This document shows, in pieces, positions 49,873-56,765 of a stretch of 64,000 nucleotides of DNA. This DNA is from Paraburkholderia sejongensis (GTDB lineage: Bacteria > Pseudomonadota > Gammaproteobacteria > Burkholderiales > Burkholderiaceae). The first letter of the stretch is position 1. Every line of letters starts with the position of its first letter. A program made the translations under genes and the position numbers. Location: contig NZ_JAJITD010000005.1 in NCBI RefSeq assembly GCF_020880815.1, positions 401,052 to 465,051 on the forward strand, in the 5' to 3' direction. The notes below the pieces were generated by a model. That model searched no databases. It was given only the letters and a program-made list of their open reading frames with translations, and was not told the DNA's origin.

Positions 49873-50208
49873 ATGAAAGAACTGATCACGGTCGAGCAGC
49901 TATCCGTCTATCTGCACAAATCGATTGCGAGCATCCGAAGCGATGCGACCCGCAATCCACAATCTCTCCCTCCTATCTGTCGTCTCCCAGGCACCAAGCG
50001 CCTGCTCTGGCGCGCCGAGGATGTTGAACGCTGGTTAGCGGCCCATGTCGAGGGTATGTCTCGCCCAGTGGCCTTGGTAGTCGCGGAAGATTCGCGACCA
50101 CGTCGGGGGCGGCCTACCAAGGCCGAGCAGGTAGCACGACAGCGGAACCAATGTCGCACGCAAGCCGGCGTCAACCCCTTGACCACCGAAGCCACGGCCA
50201 AGGGGTGA
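49873..50208 (+). CDS. AlpA-like DNA-binding protein
   Basis: A 111-residue protein beginning MKELITVEQLSVYLHKSIAS, an AlpA/excisionase-type winged HTH (ITVEQLSVYLHKSIASIRSD), followed by WRAEDVERWLAAHVE and a basic C-terminus (RPRRGRPTKAEQ with an AT-hook-like core). Such proteins often lie beside repA in integrative elements and regulate excision or replication. Its stop is 4 bases before repA. ATG at 49873 chosen because the longer reading begins with unrelated residues. Confidence 0.65.
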   Translation: MKELITVEQLSVYLHKSIASIRSDATRNPQSLPPICRLPGTKRLLWRAEDVERWLAAHVEGMSRPVALVVAEDSRPRRGRPTKAEQVARQRNQCRTQAGVNPLTTEATAKG

Positions 50209-50211
50209 GGC

Positions 50212-51189
50212 ATGCAAGCATTCATCGTCAAGGCGACGCCGCTGGCGCCGCCTGGCGGTGCTTGCGATGCGTCTGCATCGACGCACTCGCGCCTTGCACC
50301 GCACCGGCACCGGCAATGCGATTTCTTCGTCGCGGACATTCTCGATGCTTCACCGAAGGACGACGTGGCGAGCATGGAGCACCCTTTGTTCGCGTTACGC
50401 GCCGGCGACCGTCGCGTACGTGTATACGAGCGAAATGGGACTACGGTAACTGTGAAACCCGGGGTCGACGGCTGCGCTACGATCCATGACAAAGACCTAT
50501 GGATCTACTGCATCAGCCAGTTGGTTGAGGCGAAGAACCGTGGCCGGGAGATCGCACGCACGGTACGCTTCACCGCCTACGACTTCTTGCACACGACCAA
50601 TCGCGATACCAGTGGGCGCGCCTATATCCGATTGGGAGAGATGCTCGCGCGGCTCACCGGCACGCGCATCGAAACCAACATCGAGACGGCGGGCAAGCGC
50701 GAACGCGGGTTCTTCGGATTAGTCGACTCGGCCAAGCTCGTCGAGCGTGATGGCGACAACCGCATGGTGGCTGTGGAAGTGACCTTGCCAGACTGGCTGT
50801 TTCGCAGCGTGGATGCTATGCACGTGCTAACCCTCTCACCAGACTACTTCCGTCTGCGCAAGCCGCTGGACCGGCGCATATACGAACTGGCCCGCAAACA
50901 CTGCGGCAGGCAACCGAGCTGGAAGCCTAGCATCGCCACGCTGCACGAAAAGAGCGGCAGCGCCGACAAGCTATTCAAATTTCGAGCGGCTATCAAGGCG
51001 CTGGCCGCCTCCGGCGAGCTACCCGACTACCGTATGGCCTACGATCCTAAGGCCGACCACGTGACGTTCTATGCCAACGGCCCAAAGGGCTATCGGGCCG
51101 AGATCGCAGACATGATGAAGGGCTTGCCTCACACCCCGGCAAAGGCTCGCGAGAAGGCACATGCTCGTAAGCTCGGTGGACTCAAATGA
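50212..51189 (+). CDS. repA: Replication initiator protein A (RepA, RPA family)
   Basis: A 325-residue initiator. After an Ala/His-rich stretch it shows the RPA-family order DFFVADILDASPKDD, MEHPLFALR, ATIHDKDLWIYCISQLVEAK and the winged-helix parts (YIRLGEMLARLTGTRIETNI; LDRRIYELARKHCGRQPSW). The family starts replication of plasmids and of circularised integrative elements. SD GGGGTGAGG precedes ATG. Followed at once by origin-like repeats (51205-51420), consistent with oriV in cis. Confidence 0.87.
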   Translation: MQAFIVKATPLAPPGGACDASASTHSRLAPHRHRQCDFFVADILDASPKDDVASMEHPLFALRAGDRRVRVYERNGTTVTVKPGVDGCATIHDKDLWIYCISQLVEAKNRGREIARTVRFTAYDFLHTTNRDTSGRAYIRLGEMLARLTGTRIETNIETAGKRERGFFGLVDSAKLVERDGDNRMVAVEVTLPDWLFRSVDAMHVLTLSPDYFRLRKPLDRRIYELARKHCGRQPSWKPSIATLHEKSGSADKLFKFRAAIKALAASGELPDYRMAYDPKADHVTFYANGPKGYRAEIADMMKGLPHTPAKAREKAHARKLGGLK

Positions 51190-51204
51190 TGCTGAATCGC
51201 GTGC

Positions 51205-51420
51205 CGGCCGTTGTGGATAACCTGCTCGCGCTGTGAATTACCACGTGCCTTTAGGGATGCTCGGCAGTGGATTACACGTGCCTTTTGGGATGAGCCACTT
51301 CGTGCTTTTCGGGATGAGAACATCCCTATGAGCCTTGCACCGCAAGGGTTTCAAGAACCGTAACGCGCGCGCGCGATTTAACTCTATATAAACCTTAACA
51401 TCCGCGTCCTGTTAAGGGTT
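51205..51420. other. Candidate oriV: DnaA box, three iterons, A/T-rich stretch
   Basis: A perfect DnaA box on the minus strand (TGTGGATAA, 51212-51220). Three iteron-like direct repeats with core CGTGCYTTTNGGGATG at 51243-51259, 51276-51292 and 51300-51316, spaced 33 and 24 bases. Then the A/T-rich ATTTAACTCTATATAAAC (51376-51393) and an inverted repeat CCTTAACA / TGTTAAGG (51393-51400, 51410-51417). Layout resembles iteron-regulated origins. Confidence 0.65.
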
Positions 51421-51533
51421 GGCCCGTGCAAGGCCGTGAGTCTCGGCGGAAGCCCTCATTCTTTGTCCAATCTCCGCGCCCAGCCCGCGTTGCAATTTGG
51501 TTCGTGTCTTCGATCGGCAGCACTTTTCCAGGT

Positions 51534-51710
51534 TCACCTTGCCGTCGAAGATGGGTTTCTGCTTCCGGCCGACGGTGAGGCTTTCAATATGGCCCGCCCG
51601 TTCGGTAGCAAGTCCAGCTCGATTTTCTCGCCAGGCTTGATGCCGAGGTGCTGTAAAACCTCTTTCGGCAATGTCACCTGGCCTCTCGCAGTAACGGTTA
51701 GTATGAACAT
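51534..51710 (-). CDS. AbrB/SpoVT-type DNA-binding protein, C-terminus possibly decayed
   Basis: A 58-residue protein found by reading the minus strand from ATG at 51710: MFILTVTARGQVTLPKEVLQ, then GIKPGEKIELDLLPNGRA. This is the AbrB swapped-hairpin fold of antitoxin-like regulators. The stop comes soon after the domain; in another frame residues such as LPIEDTNQIATRAGRG resemble the usual tail, so a frameshift may have truncated the protein. No toxin gene is adjacent. Confidence 0.6.
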   Translation of the reverse strand: MFILTVTARGQVTLPKEVLQHLGIKPGEKIELDLLPNGRAILKASPSAGSRNPSSTAR

Positions 51711-51939
51711 GACTCACATCCACGGCTGATGTATCGCGATGCTGTGTCCGCAAACGTCAATCTTCATGGCGGTGCGCAATAGGTCGTCGCGCCGTGTCGC
51801 GGTGCTCTCCCAACTTGTCCCTCATGTGTCAAGAAATGTTGATTTGACGCACAAATTTGGATGGCACATAGCCGTTGCTGAATTGAAGCACTACCCTTCA
51901 AGGCATTTCGTTGACACTTGAGGGAAGCGAGCAGGCGCA

Positions 51940-51954
51940 TTTTAGCCGCTAAAA
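51940..51954. promoter_or_regulatory. KorB operator (OB), copy 1
   Basis: TTTTAGCCGCTAAAA, which contains the IncP-1 KorB operator consensus TTTAGCSGCTAAA. Located between the AbrB-like gene and the 3' end of the hypothetical gene at 51967. Identical to copy 2 at 53918. Confidence 0.8.
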
Positions 51955-51966
51955 TTCCCAATCAGT

Positions 51967-52659
51967 TCAACTGACCCAGTCTAGCCGAGGCGCGACGGTA
52001 TTCCATCGTGCTTCGGCCGTTGCCCACGCCACCTCCAAATCGGGTCGAGACACAATCCAGCTTAACAGTTCGGCGTTGACGGCCTGTAGGACGCCAAGAT
52101 GGAAGAGTTCTCGCTGTACTTGGTCATTATCCAAGCATAGCCGCAGGCATCTGCATATTCCATCGCCATCAAGACCGAGGGGAACGATAGCCTCGAGTTC
52201 CTGATGCAGCCGATACAAGGCAATCGCCTTCACGAGTTGCTCAAGCGTAAGGGACGCATGATCGTACTCGGCTAGCAGCAGATCGGCCTCAAATTCGGCG
52301 AGAACCATATCAAGCGTACGCGATTCCTGCAGTTCGCCGGAAAGCATCAACTGCAACTCGGCCACTCGTCCCCACATCGCTTTCCATAGTCCCGCCGGGC
52401 CGTTTTCATGTAGTGCGTCAGTATCGGCATCAAGACGCGCCAGCAGCTTTCTTTGCTGTGTCGACAGTGGCTTTACGCCACCGAAGTTGAGTCGCCATTT
52501 TCCGGATTGCTGAGTCAGCATGCCGACATTGTCATCAAAGCGCGCCGCGAACTGGTGTGGATTTTTCGCTCCCATGCGAGCGGCGAGTACGTGCAATAAC
52601 GCAGCCGCGCGCATTCCACCTTGCCGTTTCTCCGAATCGCTTCGTGCATGTCGTGCCAT
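51967..52659 (-). CDS. Hypothetical protein (230 aa)
   Basis: A 230-residue soluble, mostly helical protein: MARHARSDSEKRQGGMRAAA, ...GKWRLNFGGVKPLSTQQRKL, and LDMVLAEFEADLLLAEYDHA. There is no signal peptide, cysteine cluster or nuclease motif. I do not recognise a family; such genes recur on integrative elements in Burkholderiales, but that is recollection. It reads opposite to its neighbours. Its ATG is 120 bases from the start of the next rightward gene, giving a divergent promoter region. Confidence 0.6.
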   Translation of the reverse strand: MARHARSDSEKRQGGMRAAALLHVLAARMGAKNPHQFAARFDDNVGMLTQQSGKWRLNFGGVKPLSTQQRKLLARLDADTDALHENGPAGLWKAMWGRVAELQLMLSGELQESRTLDMVLAEFEADLLLAEYDHASLTLEQLVKAIALYRLHQELEAIVPLGLDGDGICRCLRLCLDNDQVQRELFHLGVLQAVNAELLSWIVSRPDLEVAWATAEARWNTVAPRLDWVS

Positions 52660-52779
52660 AGGTCTTCATGCCCTAGTAAGAAAACGCCTGATTATTCGCA
52701 CTGCAATTTTATTCCCACTTGCTCAAGAATTCACGCAACAACATCAATCAATCGGATTCAAGCCAAGTGTGTGAGTTCA

Positions 52780-53064
52780 ATGTTCGACATTTTGAAAGAG
52801 CGATACGGCGCAGTCATGACGTTGGAGCAACTGGCTACGACATTGAGCCGGAAGCCGGAAGGCTTACGAATGGCGCTACTCAAATCGCAGAGCGAATGGG
52901 CTCGGTATCTCAACGCTCAGAAGGTTTATATCGGTCGCCGCATGTATTTCCCCACTGAGGCAGTTGCACGTCTTTTCGACAGCGGCATCGGTGAACAAGG
53001 AGGCCTACATGGTGAAGCGAATTTCAATAGAGATATCGGACACGACAGCGGCGAATCTTCGTGA
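52780..53064 (+). CDS. Small hypothetical plasmid-type protein (94 aa)
   Basis: A 94-residue protein starting MFDILKERYGAVMTLEQLAT. TLEQLATTLSRKPEGLRMAL looks like a helix-turn-helix and RRMYFPTEAVARLFDSG follows, an arrangement like that of a small DNA-binding protein. It overlaps the next gene by 56 bases in another frame. No known family function was recalled. Confidence 0.5.
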   Translation: MFDILKERYGAVMTLEQLATTLSRKPEGLRMALLKSQSEWARYLNAQKVYIGRRMYFPTEAVARLFDSGIGEQGGLHGEANFNRDIGHDSGESS

Positions 53065-53248
53065 GCATGCGACTCGCTGCACTCAATCGCACAAGCTACG
53101 GGAAGGCTTCGCGAGTCACGGTGAACTGACGCCCTCAAAGTTGCTTGCAATGCTTGCTGAAGACGCCGGCGTGGTGATTAGTCGTCCAGGAAGTTGGGAG
53201 GAGGCCAACTTGGCGCAGGTGCTGTTGTCGCACGGCTACGAGGTTTGA
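53009..53248 (+). CDS. Small hypothetical protein, possible RHH-like (79 aa)
   Basis: A 79-residue protein. Start MVKRISIEISDTTAANLREH is preceded by AAGGAGG at 6 bases, the strongest RBS of this cluster. The N-terminal stretch could be a beta strand-helix-helix (ribbon-helix-helix-like). C-terminal SWEEANLAQVLLSHGYEV. Five bases before the TraK-like gene; likely cotranscribed with it. Confidence 0.5.
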   Translation: MVKRISIEISDTTAANLREHATRCTQSHKLREGFASHGELTPSKLLAMLAEDAGVVISRPGSWEEANLAQVLLSHGYEV

Positions 53249-53252
53249 TGCC

Positions 53253-53492
53253 ATGAAATCTCTGTCGGAACGAATCGCCGAACGCGCCTTGATGCAGTCC
53301 ATCGGACGGAATGCAAGAAATCGAGCAGCGTTTCTCCTCGTGCGCACAGAAGTTCAAGCAGCCATCGACGACGGGCATTCGCTAATGAGCATCTGGGAGG
53401 CACTCGTGGAAGAAGGAAATATCCACTACGGCTACCAAGCTTTCCGCCGATACGCCAACGAACTGACGCGCAAGCAGGACGTGGGTCGGTAA
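53253..53492 (+). CDS. TraK-like oriT-accessory protein
   Basis: A 79-residue basic protein: MKSLSERIAERALMQSIGRN, NRAAFLLVRTEVQAAIDDGH, SIWEALVEEGNIHYGYQAFR. The AFLxVRxxVxxAxxxGxSxxxIWE pattern and following R-Y-Y element resemble TraK of IncP plasmids, which binds a bent DNA region next to nic. The oriT begins 190 bases downstream, close to the spacing in IncP. Orientation differs from RK2, where traK points away from oriT. Confidence 0.55.
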   Translation: MKSLSERIAERALMQSIGRNARNRAAFLLVRTEVQAAIDDGHSLMSIWEALVEEGNIHYGYQAFRRYANELTRKQDVGR

Positions 53493-53682
53493 TGGTCAGC
53501 GACCTTGCTGCATTCATCCATCGCCTTCCTGGAGTCGAACAAGGCATGTCCTTTTTGGACCAATGCGGCATTCGCACATTGTTCTTTCGATCAATCGAAA
53601 AAAAACAGCCAAATGCAACGTATTCGACAGGGAAAGCACGCTTCGTTGCAGACCTTCCCTCGAAAAATACAGAGTGAATCTC

Positions 53683-53776
53683 GGGGCAGGATATGTGAAG
53701 TAGGCCCACCGGCAAGCCGGTGTTCCTTCTTCACTCCCCCTTATTCGAGCCTTCGGCGCTCAACGGGAATCCTGCT
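53683..53776. other. oriT: oriT, IncP type
   Basis: GGGGCAGGATATGTGAAG (53683-53700) is the complement of the IncP nic region CTTCAC-TATCCTG|C, so nicking is expected on the minus strand between 53687 and 53686. Next comes the inverted repeat CACCGGCAAGCCGGTG (53707-53722), in place of the TraJ-binding repeat, then TTCCTTCTTCACT and CTTATTCGAGC, and GCTCAACGGGAATCCTGCTC. Each element and its order matches RK2 oriT as I recall it. Confidence 0.85.
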
Positions 53777-53803
53777 CTTCGAGGCAGCGGCTACCGCCGC
53801 TCA

Positions 53804-53914
53804 GTGCAGGTGCCGGTCGGCTTCACACCAGCGACTATCCGCACCGTGCTGGCGAAGGTCGCAGCCACACGGGACGAGATGCGGTCTGTCGTTCGGCGGC
53901 TAGTCCTCGGATGA
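53804..53914 (+). pseudogene. traJ: traJ remnant (C-terminal part only)
   Basis: From a GTG at 53804 a 36-codon frame reads FTPATIRTVLAKVAATRDEM, RSVVRRLVLG to a stop at 53914. It resembles the C-terminal end of IncP TraJ (GDATILALLAKIEEKQDELG... as recalled) and lies where traJ begins in RK2. About 90 codons are missing, including the oriT-binding part. The relaxase gene traI, which would follow, is absent. Confidence 0.5.
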
Positions 53915-53917
53915 ATT

Positions 53918-53932
53918 TTTTAGCCGCTAAAA
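53918..53932. promoter_or_regulatory. KorB operator (OB), copy 2
   Basis: TTTTAGCCGCTAAAA, 68 bases upstream of the trbJ start. In IncP-1 plasmids KorB binds such sites to repress replication and transfer operons. No korB is encoded in the island. Confidence 0.85.
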
Positions 53933-53999
53933 CGGGCTTCCCATCGCTATCGATGCTCAGCTCTTTGCGCGGCGCCTCACCAATCGAAGGAGAACCAAG

Positions 54000-54773
54000 A
54001 TGCGTAGAGCAACATGCCCTGCCAAGATGGTATTGGCTATGGGAATCGCAGCAGCGTTCAGTGGCCAGGTACACGCCGGCATCCCGGTGATCGACGGCAC
54101 GAACGTTGTACAAACAACGATCAGCGCAATACAGAACGTCGCTGCCGTCGAGAAGCAGATTCAGCAGTACGGGACGCAGTTGCAGCAGTACCAAAACATG
54201 CTGCAAAACACGCTCGCACCGGCCGCGTGGGTGTGGGATCAGGCGCAGCAGACGATGAACAAACTGATTCAGGCGCAAGACTCGCTGAGCTACTACAAGA
54301 ACCAGGCCGGCAGTCTCGATTCGTACCTGTCGCGCTATGGCGACGTGAACTACTACAAAACGTCGCCGTGCTTTAGCGGGGGCGGTTGCTCATCGAGCGA
54401 AATGCAGGCCTTGCAGACCGCGCAGTCGAACGGCTCGACCGCGCAAAAGAGCGCCAACGATGCCGTGCTTAAAGCGGTCGATCTACAACAGCAAACGCTA
54501 ACGAGCGACGCCGCGAACCTTCGTTCACTGCAATCGCAGGCGATGACCGCCCAAGGTCAGATGCAGGCCATGCAGGCCGGAAACCAGCTTGCGAGCGCGA
54601 CGAACAACCAACTCCTGCAAATCCGGGGCATGTTGGCCGCACAGGCAGCGGCGCAAGCGACGCGGGCTGAGAACGTGGCCGACAAGGAAGCCCTGCAAGC
54701 GGTAGCCGGCCGGCAGCTTCGTGACGGAAGCAACATCACCAGCTCGACGCCGAAAAACTGGACCTTCGAATAA
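54000..54773 (+). CDS. trbJ: Conjugal transfer protein TrbJ (VirB5-like)
   Basis: A 257-residue exported protein. Signal peptide (MVLAMGIAAAFSGQVHA) then GIPVIDGTNVVQTTISAIQN, a Gln-rich helical body (VEKQIQQYGTQLQQYQNMLQ) and a cysteine pair CFSGGGC. This is TrbJ of P-type type IV secretion, the minor pilus/tip component. It ends GRQLRDGSNITSSTPKNWTF, matched by the tail of the next gene. KorB operator lies upstream. SD AAGGAGAACC. Only trbJ, K and L of the trb operon are present. Confidence 0.87.
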   Translation: MRRATCPAKMVLAMGIAAAFSGQVHAGIPVIDGTNVVQTTISAIQNVAAVEKQIQQYGTQLQQYQNMLQNTLAPAAWVWDQAQQTMNKLIQAQDSLSYYKNQAGSLDSYLSRYGDVNYYKTSPCFSGGGCSSSEMQALQTAQSNGSTAQKSANDAVLKAVDLQQQTLTSDAANLRSLQSQAMTAQGQMQAMQAGNQLASATNNQLLQIRGMLAAQAAAQATRAENVADKEALQAVAGRQLRDGSNITSSTPKNWTFE

Positions 54774-54785
54774 GGGAGACAGGCG

Positions 54786-54974
54786 ATGAAATTCACTATC
54801 TTTCTCGTCCTGATCGCGGCACTTGCAGGCTGTGAGGACAAGGGCGCTCAGATCGAGGCCCAGCAGGCGGCAGCTGCGAAGCAGCTACGCGATGGAAGCA
54901 ACATCGTCAGTTCCTCTCCAAAGAACTGGACGTGGGGCGATACGCCGTCACCACCGCAGAAGAAAGACCAATGA
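54786..54974 (+). CDS. trbK: TrbK-like entry-exclusion lipoprotein
   Basis: A 62-residue lipoprotein: signal MKFTIFLVLIAALAGCEDKG with lipobox LAGC. Its position between trbJ and trbL matches trbK of RK2, whose product is an inner-membrane-linked lipoprotein that blocks entry of related plasmids. Its end AKQLRDGSNIVSSSPKNWTW is nearly identical to the end of TrbJ. Sequence similarity to RK2 TrbK itself cannot be judged by eye. SD AAGGGAGACAGG. Confidence 0.6.
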   Translation: MKFTIFLVLIAALAGCEDKGAQIEAQQAAAAKQLRDGSNIVSSSPKNWTWGDTPSPPQKKDQ

Positions 54975-54988
54975 CGAGGAACCGCGCT

Positions 54989-56437
54989 ATGAAAACGACG
55001 CTTTCGAAAGGCTGCAAGCGCCTTGCCGTTGCTTCGACGGCCATCGCCTATACGGCAACCGTTGCAGCCGCACCGCTGAACTCCAACGTAGTCGATTCGG
55101 TGATGGGGAAATACCAGGCCGCTGCCGGCGCGTGGGGCAGCGTCATGGTGAGCTATGCATCATCGTTGTTTTGGGGCCTCGCGCTGATCAGCATGGTATG
55201 GACGTTCGGGCTGCTGGCGTTGAAAAACGGCGGCATTCAAGAGGCACTGGCTGAGATCGTTCGCTTCTTCACCGTGCTCGGCTTCTTCTGGTGGATTCTG
55301 TCCAACGGGCCTGCGATTGCCGATTCCATCGTCAAGTCGATGTGGATAATCGGCGCGAAGGCCATCGGCCAGTCAACCGATTTTACGCCAGGAGGTATCG
55401 TGCAAATCGGCTATGACATTTTTACCAAGGCGCTCGATCAGTCTTCGGTCTGGTCGCCGACGGACAGCGTCGTAGGTCTTCTCATGGCGTTGGTCGTGAT
55501 GATCGTTCTTGCGATTGTCGGTGTGAACCTGCTCCTCGTCTTTGTGTCGGCCTGGATAATGATCTACGGCGGGGTGTTCTTTCTTGGCTTTGGCGGGGCG
55601 CGCTGGACGTCAGATATCGCGATCAGCTACTACAAGCATGTGTTGGCGATCGGGGCCGAGATGATGGTGATGCTGCTGCTCATCGGGATCGGCAAGACGT
55701 TCATCAACGAGTACTACGCCAGCATGAGAGCCGGAATCGATCTCAAGGAAATGGCGATCATGCTTATAGCCGCATTCGTGTTGATGTATCTCACGAACAA
55801 GATACCGCCGAGGATCGCAGGCATTGTTGGCGTCGGTGGCGCTGGTTCGATTGGTGGTGTTGGGGTTGGCTCGGTGATGGCTGTTGCCGCCATGACCGCG
55901 AGTGCAGCGGCGTCTGTCGGTTCTACTGCGATGACCGGTGCGACGAGCGCGGCCGGAGGAGCATCGGCTCTCAAGGCGGCGTTCCAGTCAGCGCAGCAGA
56001 ACATGGGCGATGGTAGTGGCATGTTCTCGAACAGCGGCGGCAGTTCGTCGGGCGGTGGTTCGTCGGGTGGCAGCGGCTCGAGCGGCCTGGGCAGCGGTAC
56101 CACGTCGGGCGGCAGCGGCGGCTTCATGTCTGCCATGAGCACGGCCGGCCGCTTCGCTGCGGACATGGGCGCCAATCTCGCCAAGGGTGCGGGCGCAGTC
56201 GCCAAGGACAAGGCCGCGAACATGATGGACGGCGCGAAGGAACGAATTGCCCAGACGACGGGCAGCAAGATCGCGTCGGCGATTTCGAGCAGGAGCGGCG
56301 CCAGCACGGACACCGAATCGAATTTCGCCGGCGACAGTCTCGGTGCGGTTCGGCAAAGCGCGATGGCCGGGGGCAATATGAACGACGAGGTAGCTGCGTT
56401 CGTAAACAAACATCGTCCAACTGAGGACGAGGCTTAG
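54989..56437 (+). CDS. trbL: Conjugal transfer protein TrbL (VirB6-like)
   Basis: A 482-residue inner-membrane protein. Signal-like N-terminus MKTTLSKGCKRLAVASTAIA, then at least six hydrophobic segments (LFWGLALISMVWTFGLLAL; MIVLAIVGVNLLLVFVSAWI; MMVMLLLIGIGKTF), followed by a soluble Ser/Gly-rich tail of about 150 residues. This is the TrbL/VirB6 scheme: polytopic channel subunit of the mating pore. ATG at 54989 has AGGA 8 bases upstream; an ATG at 54971 overlaps the trbK stop and is an alternative. No other trb genes follow. Confidence 0.85.
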   Translation: MKTTLSKGCKRLAVASTAIAYTATVAAAPLNSNVVDSVMGKYQAAAGAWGSVMVSYASSLFWGLALISMVWTFGLLALKNGGIQEALAEIVRFFTVLGFFWWILSNGPAIADSIVKSMWIIGAKAIGQSTDFTPGGIVQIGYDIFTKALDQSSVWSPTDSVVGLLMALVVMIVLAIVGVNLLLVFVSAWIMIYGGVFFLGFGGARWTSDIAISYYKHVLAIGAEMMVMLLLIGIGKTFINEYYASMRAGIDLKEMAIMLIAAFVLMYLTNKIPPRIAGIVGVGGAGSIGGVGVGSVMAVAAMTASAAASVGSTAMTGATSAAGGASALKAAFQSAQQNMGDGSGMFSNSGGSSSGGGSSGGSGSSGLGSGTTSGGSGGFMSAMSTAGRFAADMGANLAKGAGAVAKDKAANMMDGAKERIAQTTGSKIASAISSRSGASTDTESNFAGDSLGAVRQSAMAGGNMNDEVAAFVNKHRPTEDEA

Positions 56438-56508
56438 ACAGCAAGCGCACCGGCCGGCGGCAACCGGCCGGCACTTCCACGTAACAACACCTGCTTGAGA
56501 GGTGAGGC

Positions 56509-56736
56509 ATGGCAATCACGCATGATACCGAAGCGCGGCAAGTTATCCGTCACGCGACAATGCATCTCGCGGCTTTGGACTTCATAGACCAGAGCACAGC
56601 TAAGGAGCTATCGACAATCGCGGAGGCCGTTGCGAACCTGTTTATGGTCGTCTTCTACCAGGCCGAAACGGGCCGCGCGACGCACTCTGATTTCAACGAG
56701 GCGATGACCGCTGTGCGCCAAACGTTGCAGCACTAG
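56509..56736 (+). CDS. Hypothetical protein (75 aa)
   Basis: A 75-residue helical protein: MAITHDTEARQVIRHATMHL, AVANLFMVVFYQAETGRATH. Preceded by TTGAGAGGTGAGG. No domain recognised. Located after trbL and before another hypothetical gene on the same strand; it may be part of the transfer cluster. Confidence 0.5.
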   Translation: MAITHDTEARQVIRHATMHLAALDFIDQSTAKELSTIAEAVANLFMVVFYQAETGRATHSDFNEAMTAVRQTLQH

Positions 56737-56765
56737 CGCACCGAGGCATCGACATAGGAGCTTTC

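Larger units (their letters stand above)
53493..53999. other. Non-coding transfer-origin region
   Basis: 507 bases between the TraK-like gene and trbJ. Contains oriT (53683-53776), the traJ remnant and KorB operator copy 2. The first 190 bases are A/T-richer and may be the TraK-binding bent DNA. Confidence 0.6.

Noticed and set aside
51940..53932. The TTTTAGCCGCTAAAA pair as dif/pdif or resolvase sites
   Set aside because: They match the KorB operator consensus exactly and lack the 11-6-11 layout of Xer sites.
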